Below are positions 25,051-33,977 of a stretch of DNA of 64,000 bases, piece after piece. The translations under genes and the position numbers were made by a program. Under the pieces are notes generated by a model. It saw only the letters and a list, made by a program, of their open reading frames with translations, was not told the origin of the DNA and searched no databases. The DNA is from Pseudomonadota bacterium (GTDB taxonomy: Bacteria; Myxococcota_A; UBA796; SXON01), in assembly GCA_005778355.1 (NCBI GenBank), contig SXON01000059.1, forward strand, positions 19,897 through 83,896, read 5' to 3'. Numbering within the stretch: the stretch's first letter is position 1; every line of letters begins with the position of its first letter.

Positions 25051-26409
25051 GTGCTCTTCTTCCTCGCCTGCACCGAGCCCCCCGCCGCCGAGGCGGCTGC
25101 CCACGTCCAGCCCTACGCCCAGGGCACCACGCTCCATGACGCGACAGGTCGCGAACTCCGGCTGCACGGCATCAACGCCCGCGTCGAGGGCCTCTTCGAC
25201 GTGAGCTTCGACGACGGCCGCGCGCCACTCGAGACCATCCCGCCCTTCGGCGAGGCCGACTGCGCCTTCATCGCCGAGGCGCTCGGCATGAACCTCTTGC
25301 GGCTCCCGCTGAACTGGTCGGCGATGGAGCCGGTCGACGACGCCTTCGACGATGCCTACTTCGAGCGCGTCGCGACGGTGGTCGACGCCTGCTGGGCGCA
25401 GGGGCTGTACACCCAGCTCGACATCCACCAGGACGCTTACTCCAAGGAGATCGGCGAGGACGGCGCGCCGCTGTGGGCGATCGTGCCCGAGCCCGAGGCG
25501 TTGCTCGAGGGCCCGCTCGACGACCTCGACTCGCGCCGCACGAGCGCCCAGGTGCTGGCCGCCTTCCGCTCCCTCTACGCTGGCGACTCGGGACTGCACG
25601 CCGCGTACGGCGACATGGCCGGGGAACTCGCCAGCCGCTTTGCCGACCGCCCGGGCGTGGTGGGCCTGGAGCTTCACAACGAGCCCGTGCCGCTCGGCGA
25701 CCAGGCCGCGCTCGACACCTTCCACGAGGCGGTGGCCACGGCGGTGCGCGAGCGAGCGCCCTCGATGGCGATCCACTTCGAGCCCGACTCCTTCCGTAAC
25801 CTCACCGACAGCGCCCCGGTGACGACGCCCTTCCCGCTCGGCAACGTGGTGTACGCGCCCCACGTATACACCGATGTCTTCGAGGACGGCTGGGCGAGCA
25901 TGGACACCGCCGCCATCGAGGCGAGCGTGGCCGCCGCCCGCGAGGAGGCCACCGCGCACGACGCGCCCCTGCTCGTGGGCGAGTTTGGCCACGACCCCGA
26001 GAGCGAGACCGGACGCGCCTACATCGCGGCCGCGCTCGATGCCTTCGACGAGCACGGCGCCAGCTGGGCCTTCTGGGTGTACGAGGAGTGGAGCCAGGGA
26101 CGATGGGGGCTCTACGGGGGCGAAGCCGAGGCCCGCGGCCCCTTGCGGGACGAAGTGGCCGACCTGCTCGCGCGGCCGTTCCCCGCCGCGATCGACGGCA
26201 CCGTCGTGGCCGCGACCTGGGACGGGACCACCCTGACGATCGAGATCGACGGTGCGGGCGACGGCGAGCACCTGGTGTCGGCGCCCGATCGGGCCTGGCC
26301 CGGGGAGGTGACGGCCCGTTGCGACGGCGCCGAGGTGGCCAGCGCACGGGAGGGGGGACGGCTGTCGCTCCGATGCGAAGGCCGCCAGCTGGAGCTCAGC
26401 GGCGAGTAG
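25051..26409 (+). CDS. GH5 endoglycoceramidase-like lipoprotein
   Basis: A 452-residue glycoside hydrolase. The GTG at 25051 gives MLFFLAC, a minimal lipobox signal; TTG 25045 is an alternative two codons earlier. The (beta/alpha)8 core has LRLHGINARVEG, LRLPLNWSAMEP, YTQLDIHQDAYSKEIGEDGA, the acid/base Glu in LELHNEPV and the nucleophile Glu in LLVGEFGHDP. The HQD-AYS-GAP pattern and AFWVYEEW are closest to the endoglycoceramidase branch, which removes glycans from glycosphingolipids. The last 80 residues form a small beta domain. The 3' end overlaps the convergent amidase gene by 14 bases. Confidence 0.82.
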   Translation: MLFFLACTEPPAAEAAAHVQPYAQGTTLHDATGRELRLHGINARVEGLFDVSFDDGRAPLETIPPFGEADCAFIAEALGMNLLRLPLNWSAMEPVDDAFDDAYFERVATVVDACWAQGLYTQLDIHQDAYSKEIGEDGAPLWAIVPEPEALLEGPLDDLDSRRTSAQVLAAFRSLYAGDSGLHAAYGDMAGELASRFADRPGVVGLELHNEPVPLGDQAALDTFHEAVATAVRERAPSMAIHFEPDSFRNLTDSAPVTTPFPLGNVVYAPHVYTDVFEDGWASMDTAAIEASVAAAREEATAHDAPLLVGEFGHDPESETGRAYIAAALDAFDEHGASWAFWVYEEWSQGRWGLYGGEAEARGPLRDEVADLLARPFPAAIDGTVVAATWDGTTLTIEIDGAGDGEHLVSAPDRAWPGEVTARCDGAEVASAREGGRLSLRCEGRQLELSGE

Positions 26410-27898
26410 GACGGCGCCGGGCCACGGCGAGTCCCAACAGCGCGGCGGCAGGTGCCGACATGCCGCTCGCGCCCGAGCAGCCGCAGCCGCTGTCGATGCT
26501 GTCGAGCGCGACTGTCTCGCCCGGGGCGCCGACGACGCGGCCGCTGTCTCCCTCCGGCCGTTGTGCGCCGGTACCGCCGGTGCCGCTGTCGCCGCCGTTC
26601 ACCACGGGGTCGCCGACCGTCACCCGGACCTCAGACTCGCCATCGGGCGGCCCGCCGTCGTCGGCGAACCAGGTGACCCACTCCTCCACGAGGCCCACGT
26701 CGAGCTCGTACTCGCCGGCCGCCGACGCGTACACGTCGAAGACGAAGTAGCCGGTGCCCCCGGGCGCCGTGCTCTCAGAGACGGTGGCCATCCGCGTGGC
26801 GTCGAGCCAGGTCGTGGCGGCCAGGGGCGAGGCCGTGTCGCGCGGGATGGGGGCGAGCTTGGTGTTCCCCGGCGTCCACGTGGCCGTGCCGACATTGGTG
26901 AATCCCATCACGCAGCTGGAGGTCTCGCCGGTGGTGAGCGAGACGTTCTCACCGTCACCCGGCGTGCAGGAGATCGACGAGATCACGGCCGCGTAGGCCG
27001 GCGCCAGCGGTTGCCGCAGGTCGTCGAGCCGGTCGTAGAGCCAGTCGCCGGGGCAGGCGGTAGCGTTGTCGGGCCAGTCGCGATGGCCGCGGATGCTGTC
27101 GTCGTCGCTCGGGATCGAGTGGAGGCTGGCGAGCGTCTGGACCAGGAGCTGCCCCCCGTCGATCATCGCCTCGGTCACGCTGTGCGAGGTGGAGCAGCCG
27201 GAGGGGTGGTAGCAGCCGAGGAAACACACGGCGATGTTGCCGTCGTTGTTCCCACCGCCGGTGGCGCCGCTGTAGTAGTCGTAGGGGCGACCCTCCCAGA
27301 GCGAGCCGTCGTAGCCGACGAGGAACTGGTAGGGGATGTCGCAGTACTCGCCGGTGGAGAACGAGTAGGCCTGGAGGGCCTGCACCGCGCCCTGCACCGT
27401 CCCGCCGTAGGTCTGGCTGCCGGCGGTGTGGTGGATCGCCATCCGGTACCAGTCGTCCTCGGTCGAAGAGCAGGTGGTCGAATCGGCGCCCCAGTCGGCG
27501 CGGGAAACGACGCCGATGGCGACGAGCTCGGCGGGCAAGACCCCCGGGGCGGGCGGTGGCGCGCTTGCCTCGCGACGAGGCTCGCCGCCACTGGGCAAGA
27601 AACAGTCCCACTCGAGGCGGCTCACCTTGCCGCCCAGAGACCGGAAGGCGAGCGACGCGCGGGGCGCGGTCAAGTCGAGCGCGTGCACCGACACCCCGGG
27701 CCCCGTCCACGTGGTGGGGGCCGTCCGCCACGTGTCGCCGTCGAGCACGTCGACCTGCGCGGGCGCCGTCGACTCCACGATCATCGTCACCCGCGTGCAC
27801 GCCCGCGGCACGGCGACGGGACGGCCCCAGGTGGAGAGCACGTTGGGCGGCGGCACGGAGGGGGCGGCCCCGGCGAGGGCGAGCGCGAGCAAACTCAT
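26396..27898 (-). CDS. PGRP/N-acetylmuramoyl-L-alanine amidase with MYXO-CTERM tag
   Basis: A 500-residue exported amidase. The signal peptide is MSLLALALAGAAPS. Residues 125-305 are a type 2 amidase/peptidoglycan-recognition domain: SRADWGAD, zinc His in MAIHHTAG, IPYQFLVGYDGSLWEGRP, and the second His and the Cys in RGHRDWPDNATACPGD. Residues 315-420 look like a central Ig-like domain of the NBR1 type (CVMGFTNVGTATWTPGNTKL). A Gly/Asp linker leads to GCGCSGASGM, a hydrophobic run and Arg-rich end. It cuts the bond between muramic acid and L-alanine, probably at the cell surface or on prey walls. Confidence 0.87.
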   Translation of the reverse strand: MSLLALALAGAAPSVPPPNVLSTWGRPVAVPRACTRVTMIVESTAPAQVDVLDGDTWRTAPTTWTGPGVSVHALDLTAPRASLAFRSLGGKVSRLEWDCFLPSGGEPRREASAPPPAPGVLPAELVAIGVVSRADWGADSTTCSSTEDDWYRMAIHHTAGSQTYGGTVQGAVQALQAYSFSTGEYCDIPYQFLVGYDGSLWEGRPYDYYSGATGGGNNDGNIAVCFLGCYHPSGCSTSHSVTEAMIDGGQLLVQTLASLHSIPSDDDSIRGHRDWPDNATACPGDWLYDRLDDLRQPLAPAYAAVISSISCTPGDGENVSLTTGETSSCVMGFTNVGTATWTPGNTKLAPIPRDTASPLAATTWLDATRMATVSESTAPGGTGYFVFDVYASAAGEYELDVGLVEEWVTWFADDGGPPDGESEVRVTVGDPVVNGGDSGTGGTGAQRPEGDSGRVVGAPGETVALDSIDSGCGCSGASGMSAPAAALLGLAVARRRPTRR

Positions 27899-27910
27899 CA
27901 GGCCTTCACT

Positions 27911-28789
27911 CTATTCGAAGTCGACGCGCCCGTCGTCGCGATCGGCCTCGGCCTGGGCTCCGCCCACCCAGGCCTCGGCGCCACCGAGGAGCTGGTGGAC
28001 GAGCCAGGCCGTGGCGTACTCCCCGACCACGGCCTGTCGCGCGGCGTCTTCCGCGCCGCACACCATGGTGCACAGGGAATCGGTGGGGTTCTCGAAGTCG
28101 CAGTGCGAGGCGCCCGGCACCTCCACCAGCCAGTCGGTGCCCCCCATAGTCCAGCCGCGACCGTTGCCCGAGGCGTTGCAGGTGCTGGGCTCGCCGACGA
28201 GCCGCAGCGTGGGCGCGGAAACCTCGCGCGCGGCGTCGCGACCGAGGTCGTCGTAGTCCACGGCGTCGAGCCCCACCACCGCCCCGGCGCCCACCTCGGC
28301 GGCGGCCAGCACCGAGGCCAGGCCCCCGGCGCTGTGGCCCACGAAGGCCCACTGCCCGCCTGCCTCCGCGCGATGGAGCGCAGCCGCGAGCATGTCGTCT
28401 GCGAGGAACTGGCCGTTCTCCTCGTGCCCGCCGAAGGGGCTGGGGAGGTCGACGGTGACCACGAGCAGGCCCCAGGAGGCCGAGTGCCGAGCAGCCTCTG
28501 CGTGGTAGCTCCGCGAGCGAGCGAAACCGTGCGACCAGATCACGACGGGCAGCTCCGACTGGCCCCGGGGAACGAACCACGTCACCGCCTGCCCGCTCAC
28601 CTCGCCCTCTTCGCTGTCGACGGCGAAGGGGCCGTCGCCCTCGTCGTAGGCGATCCCCGTCCCGCCACTGTCCTCTGTCCCGCCACTGTCCTCTGTCCCG
28701 CCGCTATCGTCGGTCCCACCGCTGTCGCGGGCGGTCGCTGCGGTGTCGAGCCGCGAGGTACAGGCGAAGAGGAAGGCCAAGAGGAACAT
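27911..28789 (-). CDS. Alpha/beta hydrolase lipoprotein
   Basis: A 292-residue predicted lipoprotein. The ATG at 28789 gives MFLLAFLFACTS; a GTG at 28801 is possible but would lie in the operator-like palindrome. Residues 20-45 repeat Asp-Ser-Gly-Gly-Thr. The catalytic domain has the oxyanion His-Gly (WSHGFARSRSYH), the nucleophile elbow GHSAGG, Asp in GLDAVDYDD or the later acidic loop, and His in PGASHCDFE, like dienelactone hydrolase or polyester-hydrolase relatives. Extra Cys near the C-terminus suggest disulfides. It is divergent from a TetR gene that probably controls it. Confidence 0.83.
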   Translation of the reverse strand: MFLLAFLFACTSRLDTAATARDSGGTDDSGGTEDSGGTEDSGGTGIAYDEGDGPFAVDSEEGEVSGQAVTWFVPRGQSELPVVIWSHGFARSRSYHAEAARHSASWGLLVVTVDLPSPFGGHEENGQFLADDMLAAALHRAEAGGQWAFVGHSAGGLASVLAAAEVGAGAVVGLDAVDYDDLGRDAAREVSAPTLRLVGEPSTCNASGNGRGWTMGGTDWLVEVPGASHCDFENPTDSLCTMVCGAEDAARQAVVGEYATAWLVHQLLGGAEAWVGGAQAEADRDDGRVDFE

Positions 28790-28800
28790 CAGGTCTCTCA

Positions 28801-28840
28801 CTTGCCGCCAAACCTACCTCATGGTAGATACTTCGGCAAG
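28801..28840. promoter_or_regulatory. Nested palindromic operator between hydrolase and tetR genes
   Basis: An outer perfect inverted repeat CTTGCCG (28801-28807) / CGGCAAG (28834-28840) encloses an inner one, CTACC-TCAT-GGTAG (28814-28827). It lies between two divergent genes, 11 bases from the hydrolase ATG and 8 bases from the TetR GTG. The inner palindrome has the size of a TetR dimer site. Confidence 0.65.
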
Positions 28841-28848
28841 AGAGCCCC

Positions 28849-29481
28849 GTGGACGACTTCCCCCGCCGCCCTGGTCGACCGAGCAGCCCGCTGAGCCGCC
28901 GCGCGCTGGTGGCCGCCGCGCGCGAGGTGTTTGCCACCGAGGGCTTCGCCGGGGCCACCCTCGACGCGATCGCCCGTCGCCTCGACATCCGCAAGCCCTC
29001 CTTGCTCCACCACTTCCCCTCCAAGGATGCCCTCTACGCCGAGGCTGTGGCCACGCTGATCGAGGAGCTGTCGGTCGTCTTCGCCACGGCACTTGGCCCT
29101 GCGCCCTTCCCCGAGCGGCTCGACGCGCTGAGCGAGGCCCTGACGCGCTACCTGGCCGAGCGCCCCGAGGCCGCCGCGCTCCTCCTGCGCGAGCTGGGCG
29201 GCCCGCGCGTGGGACCGCCCGGGGCGCAGGCTGCCGTCAACCTGCTGCGCGCGGCCGTGGCCTTCCTGGAAACCGCCATGGACGCGGGCGAGATCCCGGC
29301 CCAGGATCCCAACCAGCTGGCGCTGTCGGTCGTGGGCCTGCACCTGGTATGGTTCGCGGTGCCCGCCGTCACCGGCGAGCTCAATGGCACCAGTCCCTTC
29401 GCGCCAGAGAGCTTGGATCGGCGCGTCGCGACGGTGTGCGCGCAGGTCCGCGCTCTCTGCGGTCTCCCCTCCCACTCGTAG
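28849..29481 (+). CDS. TetR-family regulator
   Basis: A 210-residue TetR/AcrR regulator from a GTG at 28849 with an AGAG ribosome site. The helix-turn-helix is at residues 20-65 (ALVAAAREVFATEGFAGATL, DAIARRLDIRKPSLLHHFPS, KDALYAEAV). The C-terminal domain is of the kind that follows such repressors (LTRYLAERPEAAALLLRELG). It is divergent from the alpha/beta hydrolase gene, with a nested palindrome between them, so it likely represses both. The ligand is unknown. Confidence 0.9.
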   Translation: MDDFPRRPGRPSSPLSRRALVAAAREVFATEGFAGATLDAIARRLDIRKPSLLHHFPSKDALYAEAVATLIEELSVVFATALGPAPFPERLDALSEALTRYLAERPEAAALLLRELGGPRVGPPGAQAAVNLLRAAVAFLETAMDAGEIPAQDPNQLALSVVGLHLVWFAVPAVTGELNGTSPFAPESLDRRVATVCAQVRALCGLPSHS

Positions 29482-29496
29482 CGTTCGGAGTCTCGG

Positions 29497-30441
29497 ATGT
29501 GGTTTGTCCTCCTCGTCGCCTGTGAAGCACCCACCGAGGGCTCGGATGTCAAGGCCGGCCCCGGGACACACGACACCGCCCCCGCCGACGACACCGCGGC
29601 CCAGACCGACACGGCGGGCAGCGACGACGGCGCGACCGGCCACGACAGCGGCGGCGGCGGCGACTCGGGCAGCGCTGAGGAGATCTCGCCGAACGTGGAC
29701 ATCCGTTCGCCCACCGACGGCGCGCTCCTCGAGAACCCCATCACCTTCGAGGTCCTCCTCAACGACGTGGAGTACGCGGTGCTCGACGCCGACGGCTACG
29801 AACTGGCCCGCGTCGAGGACATGGGCTTGAGCGAGGTGGAGTACGCCTTCTCCGGCACCGGCTACGCCCGTGCGATCACGCTCACCGGCTACAACACGCT
29901 CGGCCACGCGGTGGCGTCCGACAGCATCACCATCGAGATCGACCCCGGCGAGGTAAACCTCGACGTCCCCTACTTCTACCAGTACGACAACGCCAACGAG
30001 CCCGGTTCTACCTGTGGGGTCACCTCGGCGGCCATGCTGGTGGACCACTGGAACCCCGGCAGTGTCACGCCCGACTCGCTCTACCGCAGCTACGGCAAGG
30101 CGCAGGGCCAGTCGCCCGACGCGCTCGCCGCGCTCTACCGGTCAGAGGGGCTACACGCCGACTACACCTACGATGGCACCCGCGCCGAGGTCCGCGCCCA
30201 CCTCGATGCCGGCCGCCCGGTGGTGGTGCACGGCTACTGGACCAGCGCCGGCCACGTGGCGGTGATCGTCGGCTACAGCGACACGGACTGGATCGTGAAC
30301 GACCCGGCTGGCGACTGGTATACCTGCTATGGCTGCGGAGAGGCCGATCATGTGCGCTACCCGATCGGCGGCGCCTGGGACGATGAGATGAGCTGGGACG
30401 GCGACGTGTGGTACTCCACAGCGGACAGCGCCGCGTTCTGA
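29497..30441 (+). CDS. C39-like peptidase lipoprotein
   Basis: A 314-residue predicted lipoprotein (MWFVLLVAC, no positive residue before the lipobox) with a 45-residue Asp/Thr/Gly linker. Residues 65-150 form an Ig-like domain (VDIRSPTDGALLENPITFEV). Residues 155-300 match the C39-like papain fold: YFYQYDNANEPGSTCG with the oxyanion Gln and catalytic Cys, His in SAGHVAVIVGY, and Asn/Asp in WIVNDPAGDW. It is probably a surface cysteine peptidase. It lies 15 bases downstream of the TetR gene and may share its transcript. Confidence 0.83.
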   Translation: MWFVLLVACEAPTEGSDVKAGPGTHDTAPADDTAAQTDTAGSDDGATGHDSGGGGDSGSAEEISPNVDIRSPTDGALLENPITFEVLLNDVEYAVLDADGYELARVEDMGLSEVEYAFSGTGYARAITLTGYNTLGHAVASDSITIEIDPGEVNLDVPYFYQYDNANEPGSTCGVTSAAMLVDHWNPGSVTPDSLYRSYGKAQGQSPDALAALYRSEGLHADYTYDGTRAEVRAHLDAGRPVVVHGYWTSAGHVAVIVGYSDTDWIVNDPAGDWYTCYGCGEADHVRYPIGGAWDDEMSWDGDVWYSTADSAAF

Positions 30442-30470
30442 CCCGTCGCACCGGCTAGACTCGCCGCGAG

Positions 30471-31370
30471 ATGTTGCTCCTCCTCGCCTGCACCCCGTCG
30501 CCTGGCCACACTGGCGACAGCGCCGTCGATGCTGGCCCCGTCGAGCCGCTCTTCAGCTTCGTCGTCTTCGCCGACCCGCACGTGACGGCGGACGACGAGC
30601 ACGCCGAGCGCCTCCGGACCGCCGTGAAGTGGGTGAATGACAACGCCGAGGCCGAGGGCATCGAGCTCTTGTTCATCGTGGGCGACATCGGCTGGGGCGA
30701 CGTGGGGGTCGACCTCGCCAACGAGCTTCTTGGCGCCCTCAGCGTCCCGTGGGTGCCGGTGCTGGGCGACAACGAGGTGCAGTACGGCTCAGAGGAGCGC
30801 TTCGACGCCGTCTTCTCCCTGCAGTATGCCGCGCTCGCCGAGCAGTTCGAGGGCTTCGACCGTGCCGCTACCCCCGTCGACAACCCCGACTACGGCCTGC
30901 AGAGCTGGTTCCAGGACTTCAGCTTCGACCACCGGGGACTCCACCTGGTGGGCGTGGACTGGAACTCGCGACACATCGGCGGGCTCGAGGGGGAGATGGC
31001 CGACCTCCACGACTTCGAGGGCGGCAGCTGGGAATGGCTCGCCTCCGACCTCGAGCAGCACGGCGAGGGCGCCAACGACTCGATCGTCTTCTTCTCGCAC
31101 CACCCGATGCACCTGAGCCCCGGGGCCTTCGACCTCGAGGAGATCGACCTCCTCGACGGCCTGCTGGCCGCCTACGACGACGCGCTCTACGCCAACTTCG
31201 CCGGGCACTACCACGTCAACGGCGACGAGGCCGACCCGGCGCGCCCCATCGAGGTGCACGTCACCGACGCGATCTGGGACGACACGCTCACGCTCCGGCA
31301 GGTCGACGTGACGGGCAACGCCGCCGTCGCCGAATACACTCACACCCTGGTGGAGTTGCCCTTCGACTAG
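30471..31370 (+). CDS. Calcineurin-like metallophosphoesterase lipoprotein
   Basis: A 299-residue protein. An in-frame TAG lies 15 bases before the ATG at 30471 and no start codon lies between, so the signal is fixed as MLLLLAC. The metallophosphoesterase motifs are in order: FADPHV, VGDIGWGD, LGDNE, FFSHHPMH and GHYHVN, giving a complete two-metal site. The TVDNPDYGLQSWFQDFSFDH segment recalls purple-acid-phosphatase-like relatives. It would hydrolyse phosphomonoesters or diesters at the cell surface. Confidence 0.87.
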   Translation: MLLLLACTPSPGHTGDSAVDAGPVEPLFSFVVFADPHVTADDEHAERLRTAVKWVNDNAEAEGIELLFIVGDIGWGDVGVDLANELLGALSVPWVPVLGDNEVQYGSEERFDAVFSLQYAALAEQFEGFDRAATPVDNPDYGLQSWFQDFSFDHRGLHLVGVDWNSRHIGGLEGEMADLHDFEGGSWEWLASDLEQHGEGANDSIVFFSHHPMHLSPGAFDLEEIDLLDGLLAAYDDALYANFAGHYHVNGDEADPARPIEVHVTDAIWDDTLTLRQVDVTGNAAVAEYTHTLVELPFD

Positions 31371-31743
31371 GGTTTGTCGAGGCGACATGCCCGGGCGGTG
31401 AACTCGCCGAGGGAGGTGCCGCCCCGCGTCGCGACGGCAATCGACGACACGGCCGAGCGCGAGAGCGGGTCGAACTCGACGGCCACGTAGGACTGGCCAC
31501 GAACGCGGCCGTCGGGCGCGACGAGCAGCGTCTCTTTCGACCCGTCGGCCTAGCCAGCGGTCACGTTCAGCACGCGATGCACCACCTCGCCGCCGCCGAG
31601 CGGTCGAAGTCGTAGTCCAGGGGCTCGGCCGGCGGGATCACCGCGCCGTCGACCTCCGCCCATCCCGCGGCGAGCGCCTCGGGGCAGAGCTGTGGCTCGC
31701 TTGGGAATGCAGGCTCAGCGGCGAGGGCGATCGTCGCGAGCAA
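31367..31743 (-). pseudogene. Decayed exported-protein gene
   Basis: On the minus strand, a frame from TTG 31743 reads a signal-like LLATIALAAEPAFPSEPQLC and continues to DYDFDRSAAARWCIAC, then stops. Shifting frame near 31590 recovers GGGEVVHRVLNVTAG, an in-frame stop at about 31550, then ADGSKETLLVAPDGRVRGQS and AVEFDPLSRSAVSSIAVATR to a normal stop at 31367. At least one frameshift and one nonsense codon therefore interrupt what looks like one small exported protein. No family was recognised. A sequencing error cannot be excluded for either lesion. Confidence 0.6.
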
Positions 31744-31843
31744 CTTCCGTCGAAGCTAGCGCAGGGGGCGCCGGCGGGCCACCGAGACGATTCCTGGCGG
31801 ATCCCTGCCTTGCCGAATCCAAAGGATCGATTAGCCACGGTCC

Positions 31844-32983
31844 ATGGGTATCCTCGTCCCCCTAACCATCCTCGTAATCCTTGGTTGTACCGGCATCATC
31901 CCCGATGAGCCCTCCGAGAAGGACACCTCCGAGAACAATGGCGGCAGCGGCAGCGGGAACGATCGCGACGGCGACGGCACCCCCGATGCGTCGGACTGCG
32001 ACCCCGACGACCCCAACACCAACCCCGACGCCAAGGAAGTCTGCAACGGCTTCGACGACAACTGCGATGGCGAAACCGACGAGGGTTACGACTCCACCTG
32101 GTACGCCGACAACGACAACGACGGATACGGCGCGGGCGAGGCCAAGACCGCCTGCGAGCAGCCTGAGGGCTACGTCGAGCAGAATGGCGATTGCGACGAC
32201 GGGGACAAGAAATACAACCCCGGGGCCGACGAGGAGTGCACCGACGAGCGAGACTACAATTGCGACGGGAGCGTGGCCTACGACGACAACGACAACGACG
32301 GCTACGCGGCCTGCGAGGACTGCAACGACGACGACAAGGCGGTGCACACCTCCACCTCGGAGACCTGCAACAACAAGGACGACGACTGCGACGGCAAGGT
32401 CGACGACAACGCCAGCGACTGCGTGGACATGTACGAAGACAAAGACGGCGACGGCTACGGTGGCGACCGCGAGGTGTGCGGCTGCGAGGGCACCGACGGC
32501 TACTCGACCCGCACCGGCGACTGCGACGACGACGACGCCGCGGTGAGCCCAGGCGTGCGTGAAACCTGCGCCACCAGCTACGACGACGACTGCGACGGCA
32601 AGAGCAACGACTACACCGGCGGCAGCGCGCCGGTGGCGAACGCCGGTCGCGACACCAGCGTCGGGGGCGACACGGTCGATTGCGTGGAGAGCGGCTACGG
32701 ATACGAGTGCGACAGCTGCGGCCGGGAGACCGACTCGCTCAGCGGCAGCGCGACCGACGCGGACGGCGACACGATGACCTACAAGTGGACGGTGTCCCCG
32801 AGCGGGCCCAGCATCGACTCTTCCACCTCGGCTACCACCGACGTCACCTTCCCCGAGTTCGCGGCCGAGGAGCCCGGGGCGTGCGCGGAGGAGGACTACA
32901 CCTTCACGCTCACCGTCACCGACTGCGCAGGCGAGAGCGACACCGACACGGTCGTCTACACGCTGAGCTGCTGCGGCCGCTGA
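31844..32983 (+). CDS. MopE-like Cys/Asp-repeat lipoprotein with PKD-like domain
   Basis: A 379-residue predicted lipoprotein (MGILVPLTILVILGC). Residues 35-250 hold repeated putative metal-binding units of the MopE/thrombospondin-3 type: DRDGDGTPDASDCDPDDPNT, EVCNGFDDNCDGETDEGYD, DNDNDGYAACEDCNDDDKAV, CNNKDDDCDGKVDD. The regular DxDxDG loops suggest calcium binding and the paired Cys suggest copper or disulfides. Residues 260-375 look like a PKD/REJ-type domain (SAPVANAGRDTSV, SLSGSATDADGDTMTYKWTV). It is probably a surface adhesin or metal-binding protein. Confidence 0.82.
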   Translation: MGILVPLTILVILGCTGIIPDEPSEKDTSENNGGSGSGNDRDGDGTPDASDCDPDDPNTNPDAKEVCNGFDDNCDGETDEGYDSTWYADNDNDGYGAGEAKTACEQPEGYVEQNGDCDDGDKKYNPGADEECTDERDYNCDGSVAYDDNDNDGYAACEDCNDDDKAVHTSTSETCNNKDDDCDGKVDDNASDCVDMYEDKDGDGYGGDREVCGCEGTDGYSTRTGDCDDDDAAVSPGVRETCATSYDDDCDGKSNDYTGGSAPVANAGRDTSVGGDTVDCVESGYGYECDSCGRETDSLSGSATDADGDTMTYKWTVSPSGPSIDSSTSATTDVTFPEFAAEEPGACAEEDYTFTLTVTDCAGESDTDTVVYTLSCCGR

Positions 32984-33001
32984 GCCCGAGGTCGCCTCGT
33001 C

Positions 33002-33946
33002 TTGTGGCGCCACGGCATCGGCTTCGCGGAGTGTTTCGGGCTCTCCCCCCTCGGTGAACGCCTCCGCGAGGCGGCGGTCACCTTCCGGGGCGACCCGAGC
33101 ACGCCCCGCTCTCGTTTCGACCACACGAGCCTCGCGCTCCTGCGACCCTCCCTGTCCCTGCCGCTCTGGCTCGGGCGCCAGCCCGGGGGTCGGCTCTCGC
33201 CCGTCTACAACTTCTTCTGCCACGACCAGCCCGATCTCGCGCTCGGCTGGAGCGTGCAAGTGCGGCGCGCTGTGGACTGGCGCGGCGGCCGCCTCACGTA
33301 CGACAGTCACAACGGGACCGATTTCGCGGTGCCCCCGGGGGCGGCGGTGGTCGCAGCGGCGCCCGGAGTGGTGCTGCGCGTCTCGAACGAGTTCAACCGC
33401 GGTGGACTCAAGGTCTTCATCGACCACGGTGACGGCCTCTTCACCAGCTACAACCACCTCGCCCGGGCGCAGGTGCAGGTGGGCGAGCGGGTGGAACGGG
33501 GGCAGCGCCTCGCCCTGAGCGGCGCCAGCGGGATCGACGGCTTCCTGCTCTTCCCCTGGAGCACACCTCACCTCCACCTCAACTGCTGGCTGGACGGCAC
33601 CTACGTGGATCCCTTCGCGCGACCGGGCGAAATCCCCCTCTGGGCCACGGGCGAAAACCAACCGCGACCCTGCCGAGCCCGGCAACACAACGAGGCCTGG
33701 GAGCCGACGGACTGGGACGAACGGGCGATCGAGGCGGCGCTCAGGGCCTGCGTGCACCCCGGGTCGCGTCGTGACATCGAATCGGCGGAGTTTCCCGGGG
33801 CGCGTGGGATGAACACCCACTTCCACATGTCGTACTTCCCAACCCGTTTCACCGCCCGGCCTCGGCTGGTGCGCGGCGCGCACCCGCGCAGCCCGCGGCT
33901 GGACCTCCCGCTTGCAGCGGAGGAGTACGACGGCGCGCTATTCTGA
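33002..33946 (+). CDS. M23-type peptidase without visible signal peptide
   Basis: A 314-residue protein read from a TTG at 33002; no ATG or strong ribosome site marks the start. The LytM core has HNGTDFAVPPGAAVVAAAPG (H-x3-D), DHGDGLFTSYNHLARAQVQV and HLHLN (HxH). The family cuts Gly-rich peptides or peptidoglycan. The N-terminal 70 residues (FAECFGLSPLGERLREAAVT) show no signal peptide, as in the M23 protein at 9431. The C-terminal 60 residues form an alpha-helical extension (AIEAALRACVHPGSRRDIES). It lies directly downstream of the MopE-like gene. Confidence 0.72.
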   Translation: MWRHGIGFAECFGLSPLGERLREAAVTFRGDPSTPRSRFDHTSLALLRPSLSLPLWLGRQPGGRLSPVYNFFCHDQPDLALGWSVQVRRAVDWRGGRLTYDSHNGTDFAVPPGAAVVAAAPGVVLRVSNEFNRGGLKVFIDHGDGLFTSYNHLARAQVQVGERVERGQRLALSGASGIDGFLLFPWSTPHLHLNCWLDGTYVDPFARPGEIPLWATGENQPRPCRARQHNEAWEPTDWDERAIEAALRACVHPGSRRDIESAEFPGARGMNTHFHMSYFPTRFTARPRLVRGAHPRSPRLDLPLAAEEYDGALF

Positions 33947-33977
33947 GGGCGGCTCGGGACTTGCAGGGGTTCCCTTC

